Source: an uncultured Opitutia bacterium
GTDB lineage: Bacteria; Verrucomicrobiota; Verrucomicrobiia; Opitutales; Opitutaceae
Reading direction: 5' to 3'
Length of the DNA: 33,925 nucleotides
NCBI GenBank assembly: GCA_903896015.1
Contig: CAITWF010000105.1
Location: forward strand, 1 to 33,925
Positions 23,229 to 32,671 of this stretch are shown one piece after another. The position numbers and the translations under genes were made by a program. Each line of letters begins with the position of its first letter. The first letter of the stretch is position 1. A model generated the notes under the pieces. That model was not told the DNA's origin. It did no database searches and was given only the letters and a program-made list of their open reading frames with translations.

Positions 23229-25220
23229 GTGAAAATCATGCCTTCAACGCCGCCACTCCCCTCCCCCGGGGCGGCCGCATCTGGAAAAAACCTGGTGGTG
23301 CTCGGGCTGCTGGGCCTCGTGGCGGTCGCGATCTACGCGAATGGCTTGTCGGCGCCGTTCGTCTTCGACGACCTTCCCGCCATCCGCGACAACCCGACGA
23401 TCCGCACGCTCGCGGGCGGGCTCATCCCTCCCGCCGCAAGCGGACTGCCGGTAAGCGGACGGCCGCTCGCGAATTTTTCCTTCGCCGCGAATTATGCGGT
23501 CAGCGGCACGGAGGTATGGAGCTATCACCTCGTGAATCTCGCGTTCCATCTCGCCGTCGCGCTCACGCTGTTTGGGCTCGCGCGGCGCACGTTGCTGATG
23601 CCCACCCTCCGCGATCAATTTGGCGACGCGGCACGGCCGCTGGCGTTTTTCACCGCGTTGCTGTGGCTCGCGCATCCGCTCGCGACGGAAGCGGTCACTT
23701 ACACGGTCGAGCGGACCGAGTCGCTGATGGCGTTATTTTATTTGCTCACGCTTTACGCGTTTGCGCGGAGCGTGGAGGCGGATGCCTCGCTGGCGTGGTC
23801 GTGGCTGGCGGTCGGCGCCTGCGCGCTCGGCATGATGAGCAAGGAGGTCATGGTGTCGGCACCGTTGCTCGTCCTACTCTATGATCGCACGTTTGTGAGC
23901 GGCACATTTCGCGCCGCGCTGACGCGGCGCCCCACGCTTTACGGCGGACTCGCCGCCACGTGGCTTGTGCTCGGCCTGCTGGTGTTGTCCACCGCGGGTC
24001 GCGGCGGCACGGCGGGTTTTGCAACGGAAATCTCCGTCGTGGACTACGCGCGCACCCAATGCGTCGCGGTCGTCCGCTATCTGGCGCTCGCGGTGTGGCC
24101 GGGACCGCTCGTCTTCGACTATGGCACGGAGATCATCCGCAACTTCACCGTAATCGCGCCATGTGCCCTGCTCGTATTCGGACTCGCGGGCGCGACCATG
24201 CTCGCACTTCGTCGCTGGCCGGCGATTGGGTTTCTCGGTACCGCGTTTTTCGCCGTGCTCGCGCCAAGCTCAAGTGTCGTGCCGATCGCAACCCAAACAA
24301 TCGCGGAACACCGGATGTATCTGCCGCTCGCCGTGGTCGTGACGCTCGTGGTGATCGGCGGGTATCGCTGGTTCGCAACGCGCAGTTATTTGCTCTTCGG
24401 CCTCGCCGCAGCGTGTCTCGCGTTTGGCACTGTGTTGCGCAACGCCGACTACGGCTCCGTCGAAGCGATCTGGCGCGATACTGCGACGAAGCGCCCGGAA
24501 AACGCCCGCGCGCAGTGCAGCCTCGGCGACGCACTCTTCGCCGCCGACCGCGTGGAAGAGGCGCTGCCGTGCTATGCAAAAGCGATCCGATTGAGACCCG
24601 ACTACGCGGAGGCGCGCGTGAACTTTGGCAGCGCACTGCTCGCCCGCAATCGAGCTTCAGAAGCCATCCCTGAGCTTGAGGCGGCCGTGCGGCTCCAGCC
24701 GACATGGGCCAAAGCCCACCACAATCTCGCAAACGCCCTGCTGCGCCTGAACCGCACGCCCGAGGCAATCGCGCACTACTCGGAAGCGGCACGCCTGCGG
24801 CCCGACGACGTCACGAATCTCTGCGACTGGGGCAACGCACTCGTCCGCACCGGTGACACCACCGGCGCGATCGCCCGCTACGAAGACGCGATCCGCCGCG
24901 AACCGAGTTTCGCTATGGCGCACAACAATCTTGCCAACGCCCTCGCGCAAAGCAGCCGGCTGCCCGAAGCCATCGCGCACTATGAAACTACGTTACGGCT
25001 CGCGCCGGACTACCCCGAAGGTTACAACAATTTCGGCGGTGCGCTCGCCAGGTCGGGGCGTTTCCCAGAGGCGATCGCACAGTTCGAGGCCGCGCTGCGA
25101 CTGCGGCCCGACTATCCGTCGGCGCACGAAAATCTCGGCAAGGTTTACCTCGCGCTCGGCGATCAAGTTGCGGCGCAAAGGGAATTCACGCTGGCCCGGC
25201 CCAACAAGCCCGCGCGTTGA
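23229..25220 (+). CDS. multi-pass membrane protein with C-terminal TPR repeats (TMTC-like)
   Basis: A 663-residue protein. Residues about 20-420 hold roughly 10 hydrophobic segments. Conserved loops FDDLPAIRDNP and WLAHPLATEAVTYTVERTESL are typical of the membrane part of TMTC-type mannosyltransferase-like proteins. Residues about 426-663 are seven consecutive 34-residue tetratricopeptide repeats (for example AKAHHNLANALLRLNRTPEA), a protein-binding surface. Eukaryotic TMTC proteins are O-mannosyltransferases, and the DD in the first loop fits a GT-C fold; a bacterial O-glycosyltransferase role is inference. Start GTG at 23229 or ATG at 23238, three codons later; neither has a clear ribosome-binding site. 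Convergent with the BASS gene, 9 bp between stops. Confidence 0.88.
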   Translation: MKIMPSTPPLPSPGAAASGKNLVVLGLLGLVAVAIYANGLSAPFVFDDLPAIRDNPTIRTLAGGLIPPAASGLPVSGRPLANFSFAANYAVSGTEVWSYHLVNLAFHLAVALTLFGLARRTLLMPTLRDQFGDAARPLAFFTALLWLAHPLATEAVTYTVERTESLMALFYLLTLYAFARSVEADASLAWSWLAVGACALGMMSKEVMVSAPLLVLLYDRTFVSGTFRAALTRRPTLYGGLAATWLVLGLLVLSTAGRGGTAGFATEISVVDYARTQCVAVVRYLALAVWPGPLVFDYGTEIIRNFTVIAPCALLVFGLAGATMLALRRWPAIGFLGTAFFAVLAPSSSVVPIATQTIAEHRMYLPLAVVVTLVVIGGYRWFATRSYLLFGLAAACLAFGTVLRNADYGSVEAIWRDTATKRPENARAQCSLGDALFAADRVEEALPCYAKAIRLRPDYAEARVNFGSALLARNRASEAIPELEAAVRLQPTWAKAHHNLANALLRLNRTPEAIAHYSEAARLRPDDVTNLCDWGNALVRTGDTTGAIARYEDAIRREPSFAMAHNNLANALAQSSRLPEAIAHYETTLRLAPDYPEGYNNFGGALARSGRFPEAIAQFEAALRLRPDYPSAHENLGKVYLALGDQVAAQREFTLARPNKPAR

Positions 25221-25229
25221 ACTCTTCCG

Positions 25230-26114
25230 TCAGGCTGACGCACGCGCGGCGCGGTGGAGTTGCCACGAGTTCCAGAGGTTGTGCCAGACAACGTAGCAGG
25301 TCGGCCCCAGCGCCACGAGCGGGCTCGCGTAGGTGAGCGCGAGGTAGATCGTGAAGGTGGTATTTTTCTGACCGAGCGACTGGCTCGCTTCGCGGGCGAA
25401 CTTACGTCCGCCGATCACACGACCAATCGAAAATCCTGCGGCGCAGACGAGCAGCGAGACGACGGCAATCTGCGCGAGGACGGCGTGCGGCGTCGTGGTC
25501 TGGCGGCGGATGAAGTCGGATGCGTTTGCGGTGATCAAGAAGATCGCGATGACCCACATCGCGAACGAGAGATTTCGGTTGCGGGCCGGCCACGCGGCCG
25601 CCGGAGCGTGCACCGCGCGCACGAGCCACGCGACGGCGAACGGAATGAACACGATCAGTCCGACGCTGCGCGACACTTGGGCGAACGCATGCGGCGTCGG
25701 ACGGCCAAGTACGAGCGGCAGCATCAGCGGCAGAAGCGCGGCGACCACGAGGTTCGTGAGGAAAAATGCCGCGACGACGTAGTCCACGCGCCCGCGCAGA
25801 AAGCTCACAATCGATGGCGCAGCGATCGCGGTCGGCGTAATCCCGGCGAAAAACGCCGCAAGCGCGACCTCACGTCCGCCCACCAGCCAGCCGAGGCCCC
25901 ACGCGGCGAAACCGATCGCGAGGTTCGCAGCGAGCAGGAAGCCGTGGCTGCGACGAAACGCGGAGCGCGACGGCTGTGTCTCGAGAAACACGATGAACAG
26001 CATCGCCATCACGAGCACACGGATCGCCGAAGAGAGCGCGTGCGCCTGCGGCACGAGCGCTCCGAGGAGCATCGCAAGAAGAAGGGCGGCAGTGCGGGCG
26101 AAGCCGGGTTTCAC
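25230..26114 (-). CDS. bile acid:sodium symporter (BASS)-family transporter
   Basis: About 294 residues with 9-10 hydrophobic segments, typical of BASS-type secondary transporters and related arsenite (ArsB/Acr3-like) or Na+-dependent organic-anion carriers. The C-terminal segment GQKNTTFTIYLALTYASPLVALGPT and the GITPTAIAAPS loop are characteristic. Substrate unknown. The frame is open to a TTG at 26201, but that codon abuts the T-tract of a strong terminator, so I prefer the GTG at 26114, where the sequence KPGFARTAALLLAMLLGAL begins the first helix. It therefore needs its own promoter inside or after the terminator region. Confidence 0.8.
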   Translation of the reverse strand: MKPGFARTAALLLAMLLGALVPQAHALSSAIRVLVMAMLFIVFLETQPSRSAFRRSHGFLLAANLAIGFAAWGLGWLVGGREVALAAFFAGITPTAIAAPSIVSFLRGRVDYVVAAFFLTNLVVAALLPLMLPLVLGRPTPHAFAQVSRSVGLIVFIPFAVAWLVRAVHAPAAAWPARNRNLSFAMWVIAIFLITANASDFIRRQTTTPHAVLAQIAVVSLLVCAAGFSIGRVIGGRKFAREASQSLGQKNTTFTIYLALTYASPLVALGPTCYVVWHNLWNSWQLHRAARASA

Positions 26115-26202
26115 GAGAGAGAGGCGCGCCAGCAGAAAGTTCGATCCCCGCCAAGGCAACGGCGGAAGCTGCGCGACTCTTGCGAAAAACGATGCGTCCA
26201 AG

Positions 26203-26228
26203 AAAAAGGCCCCGCTGCTGCGGGGCCT
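26203..26228 (-). terminator. strong rho-independent terminator of the M3 peptidase gene
   Basis: AGGCCCCGC (26207-26215) and GCGGGGCCT (26220-26228) form a perfect 9-bp stem with a TGCT loop. On the minus strand it is followed by a run of T. It ends the unit amidase-dcp and argues that the BASS gene downstream is separately transcribed. Confidence 0.88.
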
Positions 26229-26258
26229 CGATCGAGCAAGCGTCGACTGGTGGAGCGA

Positions 26259-28403
26259 TCAGTTGTTGCCGGCCACCGGGGCGGCATCGAGACCTCGGCG
26301 GACGAGGAGCGGCGTGATGTCGGGATCGCCGCCGGTGAAATTCTTGAACAGAGTGATCGCCTCTTCGCTGCCGCCGCGCGAGAGGAGTTTTTCCCGGAAA
26401 CGATCGCCGTTGGCGCGCGTGAGACCGCCGTGGGTCTTGAACCACTCGACAGTGTCGGCATCGAGCACCTCGCTCCAGAAATAGGAATAGTAGCCGGCAG
26501 CGTAGCCGTTGGAGAAAACGTGCGCGTAGTAAGTGCTGCGGTAGCGCGGCGGCACAGGGGCGAAATCGACGCCGGCCTTTTTCAGCACGCCGGCTTCGAA
26601 CGCCGCAACGTCGTCGGCGCCGGGCACGTTGCCGGGGGCGAGCTGGTGCCACGCCTGATCGATCAGGTTGGCTTCGACGAGTTCGAGCGTGGCGTAGCCC
26701 TGGTTGAACTTTTTCGTCGAGAGATATTTCTCGAGCAGCGCGGGGGGCACGGGTTCGCCGGTCTGGTAGTGCTTCGCGTAATTTTTCAACACTTCGGGCC
26801 AAACCGCCCACATCTCGTTCACCTGCGAAGGAAACTCGACGAAGTCGCGCGGCACGGCGGTACCGCCGAAGCGCGGGTATTTCACGTGCGAAAACATCCC
26901 GTGCAGCGCGTGCCCGAACTCGTGAAACGCGGTCTTCACCTCGTCCGGCGTGAGCAGCGTGGGCTGGCCAGCGGGCGGCAGCGGGATGTTGAGGTGGTTG
27001 GCGATCACGGGCTGGCGACCGAGCAGAGAGTTTTGCGTGACGTAAGAGTTCATCCACGCGCCGCCGTTTTTGTTGGAGCGCGCGTAATAATCACCGATGA
27101 AAATCGCGAGTTGCTTTCCGTCGGCGTCGAACACATCGAAGGTCCGCACGGTCGGCTCGTAGACCGGCAAGTCGTGGCGCTCTTTGAACGTGAGGCCATA
27201 AAGCTTGCCCGCGGCGAAGAAAACGCCGTCGAACAGCACGTGATTCAACTCGAAGTAGGGTTTGAGCTGCGACTCGTCGAACGCGTAACGGGCCTTGCGG
27301 ACTTTCTCCGCGTAAAGTTGCCAGTCACACGCGGCGAGTTGGAAACCACCGTGCTCGGCATCGATGATCGCCTGCATGTCCGCGGCTTCGCGGCGCGCGT
27401 TGGCGACGGCGGGCGGCCCCAGTTGCGCGAGGAGTTTATTCACGACCTCGACCGAACCCGCGGTCTGGTCCTCGAGCGAGTAGGCAGCGAAATTGGGGAA
27501 GCCGAGCAGCGCGGCGCGCTGGGCGCGGAGTGCGGCGAGCCGCGAAACGACGGCGCGATTGTCGAACGGCCCGCCGTGGCTGCTGCGCGCGAGCGACGCT
27601 TCCATGACCTTCTGACGCGTCGCGCGGTTCGTGAGATTCGTGAGCGGCGCCTGACTCGTGGTGTTTTCGAGGACGATCTCGAATTTGCCGTCGTGGCCGT
27701 GCTTTTTCGCGAGCGTGGCGGCCGTGTTGATTTCGTCGGACGTGAGGCCGGCGAGTTCCTTGCGGGTGGCGACGAAGACGGATGAGGCGCCGCGCTCCTT
27801 GAGGGTGTTCTGCCCGAAGGTCGTCGAGAGCGTGGCGAGCTCAGCGTTGAATTTCTTCAACTGCTCCTTGTCCGCCGAGGAAAGCTTCGCGCCGGCGCGA
27901 ACGAAGTCGCGCTCGTAGCGCCAGAGGAGCCGCGCCGATTCGGCGTCGAGACCCAGCGTGTCGCGCGCCGTATAGAGCGCGTCGATGCGCGCGAAGAGCG
28001 CAGGGTTGAGCGTGACAGCGTCGCGATGCGCGGCGAGTTTCGGCGCGAGCGTTTTTTGGAGCGCCTGGAGTTCGTCGTTCGTGTTGCAGCCAGTAAGGCT
28101 GGAAAAAATCGCGCTCACGCGACCGAGCAGCTCACCCGCTTTTTCCAGCGCGACTATGGTATTTTGGAACGTCGGCTTTTCCGGATTGTTGGCGATCGTT
28201 TCGATTTCCTTGAGGTGCTCCGCCATGCCGTGCTCGAACGCGGGCGAAAAATGCTCGTTCCTGATCTGATCGAAGTGCGGATAGTGAAATGGCAGCGTGC
28301 TCTCGGTGAGGAGCGGGTTTTCGGCTGCGCACAATGGCACAGCGGCGATTAACAACGCGGCGCCGAGGGTGCGCGCCGCCGGAATAAACGGGGAGGTTTG
28401 CAT
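26259..28403 (-). CDS. dcp: M3-family peptidyl-dipeptidase (Dcp-like)
   Basis: A 714-residue zinc metallopeptidase that removes C-terminal dipeptides from oligopeptides. The zinc motif is H494-E-F-G-H498, followed by GMFSHV and, about 25 residues on, EFPSQVNEMWA holding the third ligand. The N-terminal NPLLTESTLPFHYPHFDQI is characteristic of Dcp rather than oligopeptidase A. A signal peptide (cleaved near CAA-E, about 28) indicates export, so it works on peptides in the periplasm. The length is normal. I chose the ATG at 28403, which starts the signal. It lies 59 bp after the amidase stop, probably in one unit with it, and ends at a strong terminator. Confidence 0.93.
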   Translation of the reverse strand: MQTSPFIPAARTLGAALLIAAVPLCAAENPLLTESTLPFHYPHFDQIRNEHFSPAFEHGMAEHLKEIETIANNPEKPTFQNTIVALEKAGELLGRVSAIFSSLTGCNTNDELQALQKTLAPKLAAHRDAVTLNPALFARIDALYTARDTLGLDAESARLLWRYERDFVRAGAKLSSADKEQLKKFNAELATLSTTFGQNTLKERGASSVFVATRKELAGLTSDEINTAATLAKKHGHDGKFEIVLENTTSQAPLTNLTNRATRQKVMEASLARSSHGGPFDNRAVVSRLAALRAQRAALLGFPNFAAYSLEDQTAGSVEVVNKLLAQLGPPAVANARREAADMQAIIDAEHGGFQLAACDWQLYAEKVRKARYAFDESQLKPYFELNHVLFDGVFFAAGKLYGLTFKERHDLPVYEPTVRTFDVFDADGKQLAIFIGDYYARSNKNGGAWMNSYVTQNSLLGRQPVIANHLNIPLPPAGQPTLLTPDEVKTAFHEFGHALHGMFSHVKYPRFGGTAVPRDFVEFPSQVNEMWAVWPEVLKNYAKHYQTGEPVPPALLEKYLSTKKFNQGYATLELVEANLIDQAWHQLAPGNVPGADDVAAFEAGVLKKAGVDFAPVPPRYRSTYYAHVFSNGYAAGYYSYFWSEVLDADTVEWFKTHGGLTRANGDRFREKLLSRGGSEEAITLFKNFTGGDPDITPLLVRRGLDAAPVAGNN

Positions 28404-28462
28404 GACGCGCAGCGTGGTTGGCGCGCCGGGTCTGGCAAGTCTTCCGCGACGGAGAACCGCCT

Positions 28463-30121
28463 TCAATAAGTGATCGTCTCGTCCTTCAACGCGGGGGTCT
28501 TCGCTGGATTGATTCGCGCCGGCACGGCCTGCTCAAACGCATAGCCAAGCGACAGCAATCGCGGCTCGCTGAACGGCGGCCCGAGAAACGACAGCGCAAC
28601 CGGCAAAATCGGATCCGACGTCACGCCCGCCGGCACGATCAGATCGGCCCAGCCGCTCAAGTCGATCAGGCGTGTGTAGCCACCGGCACCTGCTCCTGCC
28701 CCAGTCGCACCGCTCGCCGCGCCCGCTCGGCCCGCGCTCGCGCCGTCCGCGGGGGGCGCCCCACCCTCTTCGCGGCCCAACAAACCGGCCGGCCGGCCCG
28801 AAGTCGGCGTGATAAAGGCGTCGAGTTTTTCCTTCGCGAAAAGCGCTGCCAGATTGTCCCGGATCATTTTACGACCTTCGTTGACAGCGCTGAGATACGG
28901 CTCGGCGTCCAGCGGGCCGGCCTTCACGCTGCGTTTCATCGTCTCCAGTCGCGCGCGATTCGGCTCCCAGCCCTCTTCGCTGAGCAGCACCTTCTCCGAC
29001 ATCGTGATAATTTCAGAGAGTTTCTTCGGCAGGTCCTTCCGCGGGAGCGTCGCGAGGTAGTCTTCGATCTGCGGGTGAAATTCCGCTTCGCGGATCGTTT
29101 CGTAGAGATCGCCGTTCAAGCCGATCACGTAGCGCGGCATCTTCACTTCGACGACCGTGGCGCCCTGTTTACGCAGCATCGTGACCGCCGACTCGATCAC
29201 GGCGTCGACCGCCGGATCGGATTTCATGAAGTCACGGAGCAGGCCAAGCCGCGCGCCTTTCAACGCATCCAGCTTCAGGCCTGCGGTGTAGTCGGCGGGG
29301 ATTTTTCCTTCGTTGACCTTCGTCGCCGGATCGCGCGGATCGGGGCCGGCCATGACGTTGAGCGCGAGTGCGACGTCGGTGACGCTGCGCGCCATCGGGC
29401 CGACGGTGTCGAGCGAAAGCGCCAGCGGCATGATGCCGCCGCGGCCATTGAGGCCATAGGAGGGCTTGAGCCCCACGATGCCACACGCCGATGACGGACC
29501 GCGGATCGACCCGCCCGTGTCGGTGCCGAGCCCGAAGACCGCGAGCCACGCCGCGATACTGATGCCCGTGCCGCCGCTCGATCCGCTCGGCGAGCGATCG
29601 AGGGCGTGCGGGTTTTTCATGATACCGCCGAGCGTGCTGACGGCACCGGCACTCGCGAATTCGCTGAGATTCGCCTTCGCCAGAATGATGCAGCCCGCGG
29701 CGCGCAACCGTTTCGCCTGCTCCGAATCCTGCGGCGGGATCGAATCGCGCAGCCCGTAGAATCCACCCGTCGTCGGCAGATCGGCGGTGTCGATGATGTC
29801 CTTCAAAACGATCGGGATGCCATGGAGCGGGCCGCGGACTTTGCCGGCCTTGCGCTCGGCATCGAGCGCACGCGCGTCGTCGAGCGCGTGTGGGTTGACG
29901 GTGATCAAAGCGTGAAGGCGCGGGCCGGATTTTTCGTAGGCGTCGATGCGCGCGAGAAACAGCTGCGTGAGTTTTTCGGCGGTGAGCGAGCCGGACTGCA
30001 TCGCAGCCTGCAGTTGCGGGATGGTCGCGTCGCTGAGGGCGACGGTCGTCGCGCGCAACGGCAACGCGAGCAGCAGAGCCAACGAAAAAACGCGAATCAC
30101 CGGGGAAGAACGAAGGATCAT
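28463..30121 (-). CDS. exported amidase (amidase-signature family)
   Basis: A 552-residue amidase-signature enzyme hydrolysing amide bonds. The catalytic triad is K107 (VLKDIID), S181 (SPSGSSGGTG, the cis-Ser) and S205 (DTGGSIR); the 24-residue spacing between the serines equals that of FAAH. A signal peptide (about 1-24) indicates secretion. An Ala/Gly-rich insert (about 455-483, including ASAGRAGAASGATGAG) breaks a conserved region near the C-terminus and looks like a low-complexity expansion. I chose the ATG at 30121, which begins the signal; the frame is open upstream. It is upstream of dcp on the same strand and divergent from the M24 peptidase, which suggests joint scavenging of peptides and amides. 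Confidence 0.92.
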   Translation of the reverse strand: MILRSSPVIRVFSLALLLALPLRATTVALSDATIPQLQAAMQSGSLTAEKLTQLFLARIDAYEKSGPRLHALITVNPHALDDARALDAERKAGKVRGPLHGIPIVLKDIIDTADLPTTGGFYGLRDSIPPQDSEQAKRLRAAGCIILAKANLSEFASAGAVSTLGGIMKNPHALDRSPSGSSGGTGISIAAWLAVFGLGTDTGGSIRGPSSACGIVGLKPSYGLNGRGGIMPLALSLDTVGPMARSVTDVALALNVMAGPDPRDPATKVNEGKIPADYTAGLKLDALKGARLGLLRDFMKSDPAVDAVIESAVTMLRKQGATVVEVKMPRYVIGLNGDLYETIREAEFHPQIEDYLATLPRKDLPKKLSEIITMSEKVLLSEEGWEPNRARLETMKRSVKAGPLDAEPYLSAVNEGRKMIRDNLAALFAKEKLDAFITPTSGRPAGLLGREEGGAPPADGASAGRAGAASGATGAGAGAGGYTRLIDLSGWADLIVPAGVTSDPILPVALSFLGPPFSEPRLLSLGYAFEQAVPARINPAKTPALKDETITY

Positions 30122-30264
30122 GGTGGGAGGAACGAAGCCCGAACCCTCAGCGTAAACAATGCCGGAATGGCACGAATCTCGCACCGTATCCGGGATCGCC
30201 GCGGGGCGTCGTGTGCGTTTGCGTGCGGGCGTCCCGGATAAATTCACCTGCCTCCGCTTCGCTC

Positions 30265-31584
30265 ATGCAACTCCGCCACCTGTCTCTGACCTTAATCCTC
30301 ATCCTCGCCGCCGCCCGCGCCACCGACTTCCCCGACCCCGCGCAACGCGTGCTCACCCACCGCGAGCAAAACGACCTCATCACGCCATGGATCAAGGCGC
30401 GCTTTGACACGGTGCTGCCCGCACTCATGACCCGCGAAGGGATCGACATGTGGATCATCCCGACGCGCGAATACAACGAGGACCCCGTCTTCCGCTCGAT
30501 GGCGCCGATCAGTTATTTCTCGTCGCGGCGGCGCACCATCCTCGTGTTTTTCAATCCCGGCGGCGGCCTGCCGGTGGAGCGCTACTCGATCGGCCGCTTC
30601 GACTACGATCGTGTTTACACAGCGGTGCCGACCTCGAACGATGGCCAATACGACGGTCTCGCGAAACTCGTCGCCGAGAAAAATCCAAGGGTGATCGGCA
30701 TCAACGAATCCGACGCATGGAATCATGCCGACGGCATCACCGCCAACGAAAAACGCCGCCTGCTTGCCGCGCTCGGACCGGAATTTTCCGCGCGCGTGAA
30801 GTCCGCCGAGTTCCTCGCCGTCGGCTGGCTGGAGACGAAAACGCCCGCCGAACTCGAAGCGTATCGCCACGTGATGAAGGTCGCGCACCTCGTGATTCGC
30901 GAGGGCTTCTCGAACAAGATCGTCGCACCCGGCAAGACCACCAACCTCGATGTCGCATGGTGGATGCGTCAGCGCGTCGCGGAAATGGGGCTCGGCAGTT
31001 GGTTTCAGCCGACCGTCACGATCTGGCGCAAAGGCGATTCAGTCGTGACGCTGCAAGGCGGTGTCATCCAGCCCGGCGACATGCTGCACGTGGATTTCGG
31101 CGTCGTTTACCTCGGATTTTCCACGGACACACAGCACAACGCCTACGTGTTACGCCCCGGCGAGACCGACGCGCCGCAGGGACTCAAGGAAGGCTTGAAG
31201 GAAGCGAACCACCTCCAGGAACTCACGCTGCTCCACGCGAAGCCCGGCGTCTCCGGCAATACCGCGCTCGCCAACGCGCTGAAGCAGGCGCACGCCGAGG
31301 GCCTCACGCCGCAGATCTATTGCCACGCGATCGGATATCACGGCCACGCCGCCGGCCCGCCGATCGGGATGGTCGATTACCAGGAAGGCGTGCCAGTGCG
31401 CGGCGATTACACGTTTCACGCGAACACCTGGGAATCGATCGAACTCAACGTGACACACGCTGTGCCCGAATGGGGCGGCCAGGCGGTGCGGTTCGCACTC
31501 GAGGAAGACGCCGCGCTCGGCGCCGACGGCCAGTGGCAGTGGATCGACGGGCGGCAGGAGAAATTCTATCTAATCAACCCGTGA
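30265..31584 (+). CDS. exported M24-family metallopeptidase (Xaa-Pro aminopeptidase-like)
   Basis: A 439-residue protein with a short signal peptide (about 1-19), then an N-terminal creatinase-like domain and a C-terminal pita-bread fold. The dinuclear metal ligands are probably D277 (HVDFG), D288 (STDTQH), H361 (GYHGHAAGP), Glu in WESIELN (390 or 393), and E413 or E414 (ALEED). This branch removes N-terminal residues before proline. The start is the ATG at 30265, before the signal; the frame is open slightly further upstream. Divergent from the amidase with a 143-bp shared promoter region, and convergent with the SGNH gene, 10 bp between stops. Confidence 0.92.
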   Translation: MQLRHLSLTLILILAAARATDFPDPAQRVLTHREQNDLITPWIKARFDTVLPALMTREGIDMWIIPTREYNEDPVFRSMAPISYFSSRRRTILVFFNPGGGLPVERYSIGRFDYDRVYTAVPTSNDGQYDGLAKLVAEKNPRVIGINESDAWNHADGITANEKRRLLAALGPEFSARVKSAEFLAVGWLETKTPAELEAYRHVMKVAHLVIREGFSNKIVAPGKTTNLDVAWWMRQRVAEMGLGSWFQPTVTIWRKGDSVVTLQGGVIQPGDMLHVDFGVVYLGFSTDTQHNAYVLRPGETDAPQGLKEGLKEANHLQELTLLHAKPGVSGNTALANALKQAHAEGLTPQIYCHAIGYHGHAAGPPIGMVDYQEGVPVRGDYTFHANTWESIELNVTHAVPEWGGQAVRFALEEDAALGADGQWQWIDGRQEKFYLINP

Positions 31585-31594
31585 TCCACCAAGC

Positions 31595-32671
31595 TCACGG
31601 CGCGAGCGCTTTTTTCAGGTGCGGCAACAGCCGTTTCGTAAACTCGATCGAATCGGGTGCCGACAAGTGCGACCACTCGGGGCACGAGAAATTCGAAAGC
31701 TCCGCGTAATCCTGAAAGTAAATCCCGGGCGCGCCAGTCACCTTGATTAACTGATCCCACGGACCGACGCGCGGTGTAAGATTGTCCTCGTGCTTGCGGA
31801 GTTCTCCGTCGTTGGGGAAACGAACAAAGACCACCTTACCACCCCGCGCGCGGATTTTCGCCACCGCGGAAGCGGTGTCTTGGAAGCGCGCGCTGATCGC
31901 TTTGTTCACGCCTTCGAGAAACGCTTCTTTCGGCACGTAGGTCGGCGGCGGGGGCGGCGTGAACAGCGGGAGCCAGCCGGTTTTCACGCGCTCCTGCAGC
32001 GGGCCGGGCTTGGCGCACGCCTCGACCATCCGCGCGCGCCGCTCGCGATCGAGGGAATTGAAGTAGGGCGGAAACGCCGGCCCGACGAGCGCGTTGGGCC
32101 GATTGGCGATCGGCAGGCTCGTGAGGAGCGCGCTGAGCGTTAGGTCGTCGTTCTTCATGCATGCGAGGTGCTCCTCGGCGAGCATGCCGAGTTCGTGGCT
32201 CGTGCGCTGCGCCCACGTCCACGTGTGGTAACGCTTCAGCGCTTTCTCGGAAGTTTCCAACAACGGCCCGCCCGGCGCAAAAAACATCAGCGGCACCACG
32301 CTGCAGATCACGGTGCCGTGGAATTTCTCGTCGGCCGCGACGTCCGCGAGAATCGGGAATGCGCAACTGCCGTCGAGCGCGAGCTGGATCGGCCGCTGGC
32401 CGAGCCCGCGCTCGAGTTCATCGAGGTCGAGATCGAAGTGCGGCCGCGAATCACCGACAATCACGAGCGAATCGGGCTCGACCTTGCCGCGCTGCTGCGC
32501 CCAGAGATCGGGCGTGTCGTTCAACGTCGGTGCGTAGCCGACTGCGCGCGCATGCAACTCCCACGCGGCCGCCGCGACGAGCGTCAGCACGGCGACGGCG
32601 ATGACGAGCCCGCGCCACGGGAGCTCCGGGACCGGCCGCTCGAAATCAAAATTGGAAGTAGATGAAGGCAT
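31595..32671 (-). CDS. SGNH-like membrane-anchored protein paired with MBOAT acyltransferase
   Basis: A 358-residue protein with one N-terminal membrane helix (about 20-37). The extracytoplasmic domain carries an SGNH-like signature VGDSR (G73-D-S75) and, near the C-terminus, CPEWSHLSAPD, where the His could be part of a catalytic pair. This is the AlgJ/AlgX-like or DUF1574-like plan of proteins that work with MBOAT acyltransferases to O-acetylate surface polysaccharides. Its start overlaps the MBOAT stop by 26 bp in another frame, showing translational coupling. Assignment rests on fold-level motifs and context, not on a close match. Confidence 0.72.
   Translation of the reverse strand: MPSSTSNFDFERPVPELPWRGLVIAVAVLTLVAAAAWELHARAVGYAPTLNDTPDLWAQQRGKVEPDSLVIVGDSRPHFDLDLDELERGLGQRPIQLALDGSCAFPILADVAADEKFHGTVICSVVPLMFFAPGGPLLETSEKALKRYHTWTWAQRTSHELGMLAEEHLACMKNDDLTLSALLTSLPIANRPNALVGPAFPPYFNSLDRERRARMVEACAKPGPLQERVKTGWLPLFTPPPPPTYVPKEAFLEGVNKAISARFQDTASAVAKIRARGGKVVFVRFPNDGELRKHEDNLTPRVGPWDQLIKVTGAPGIYFQDYAELSNFSCPEWSHLSAPDSIEFTKRLLPHLKKALAP

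Noticed and set aside
25254-27785. 843-codon open frame on the plus strand
   Set aside because: It lies antisense to the BASS and M3 peptidase genes, lacks domain character and is Arg/Glu-rich as expected for a GC-rich shadow frame.
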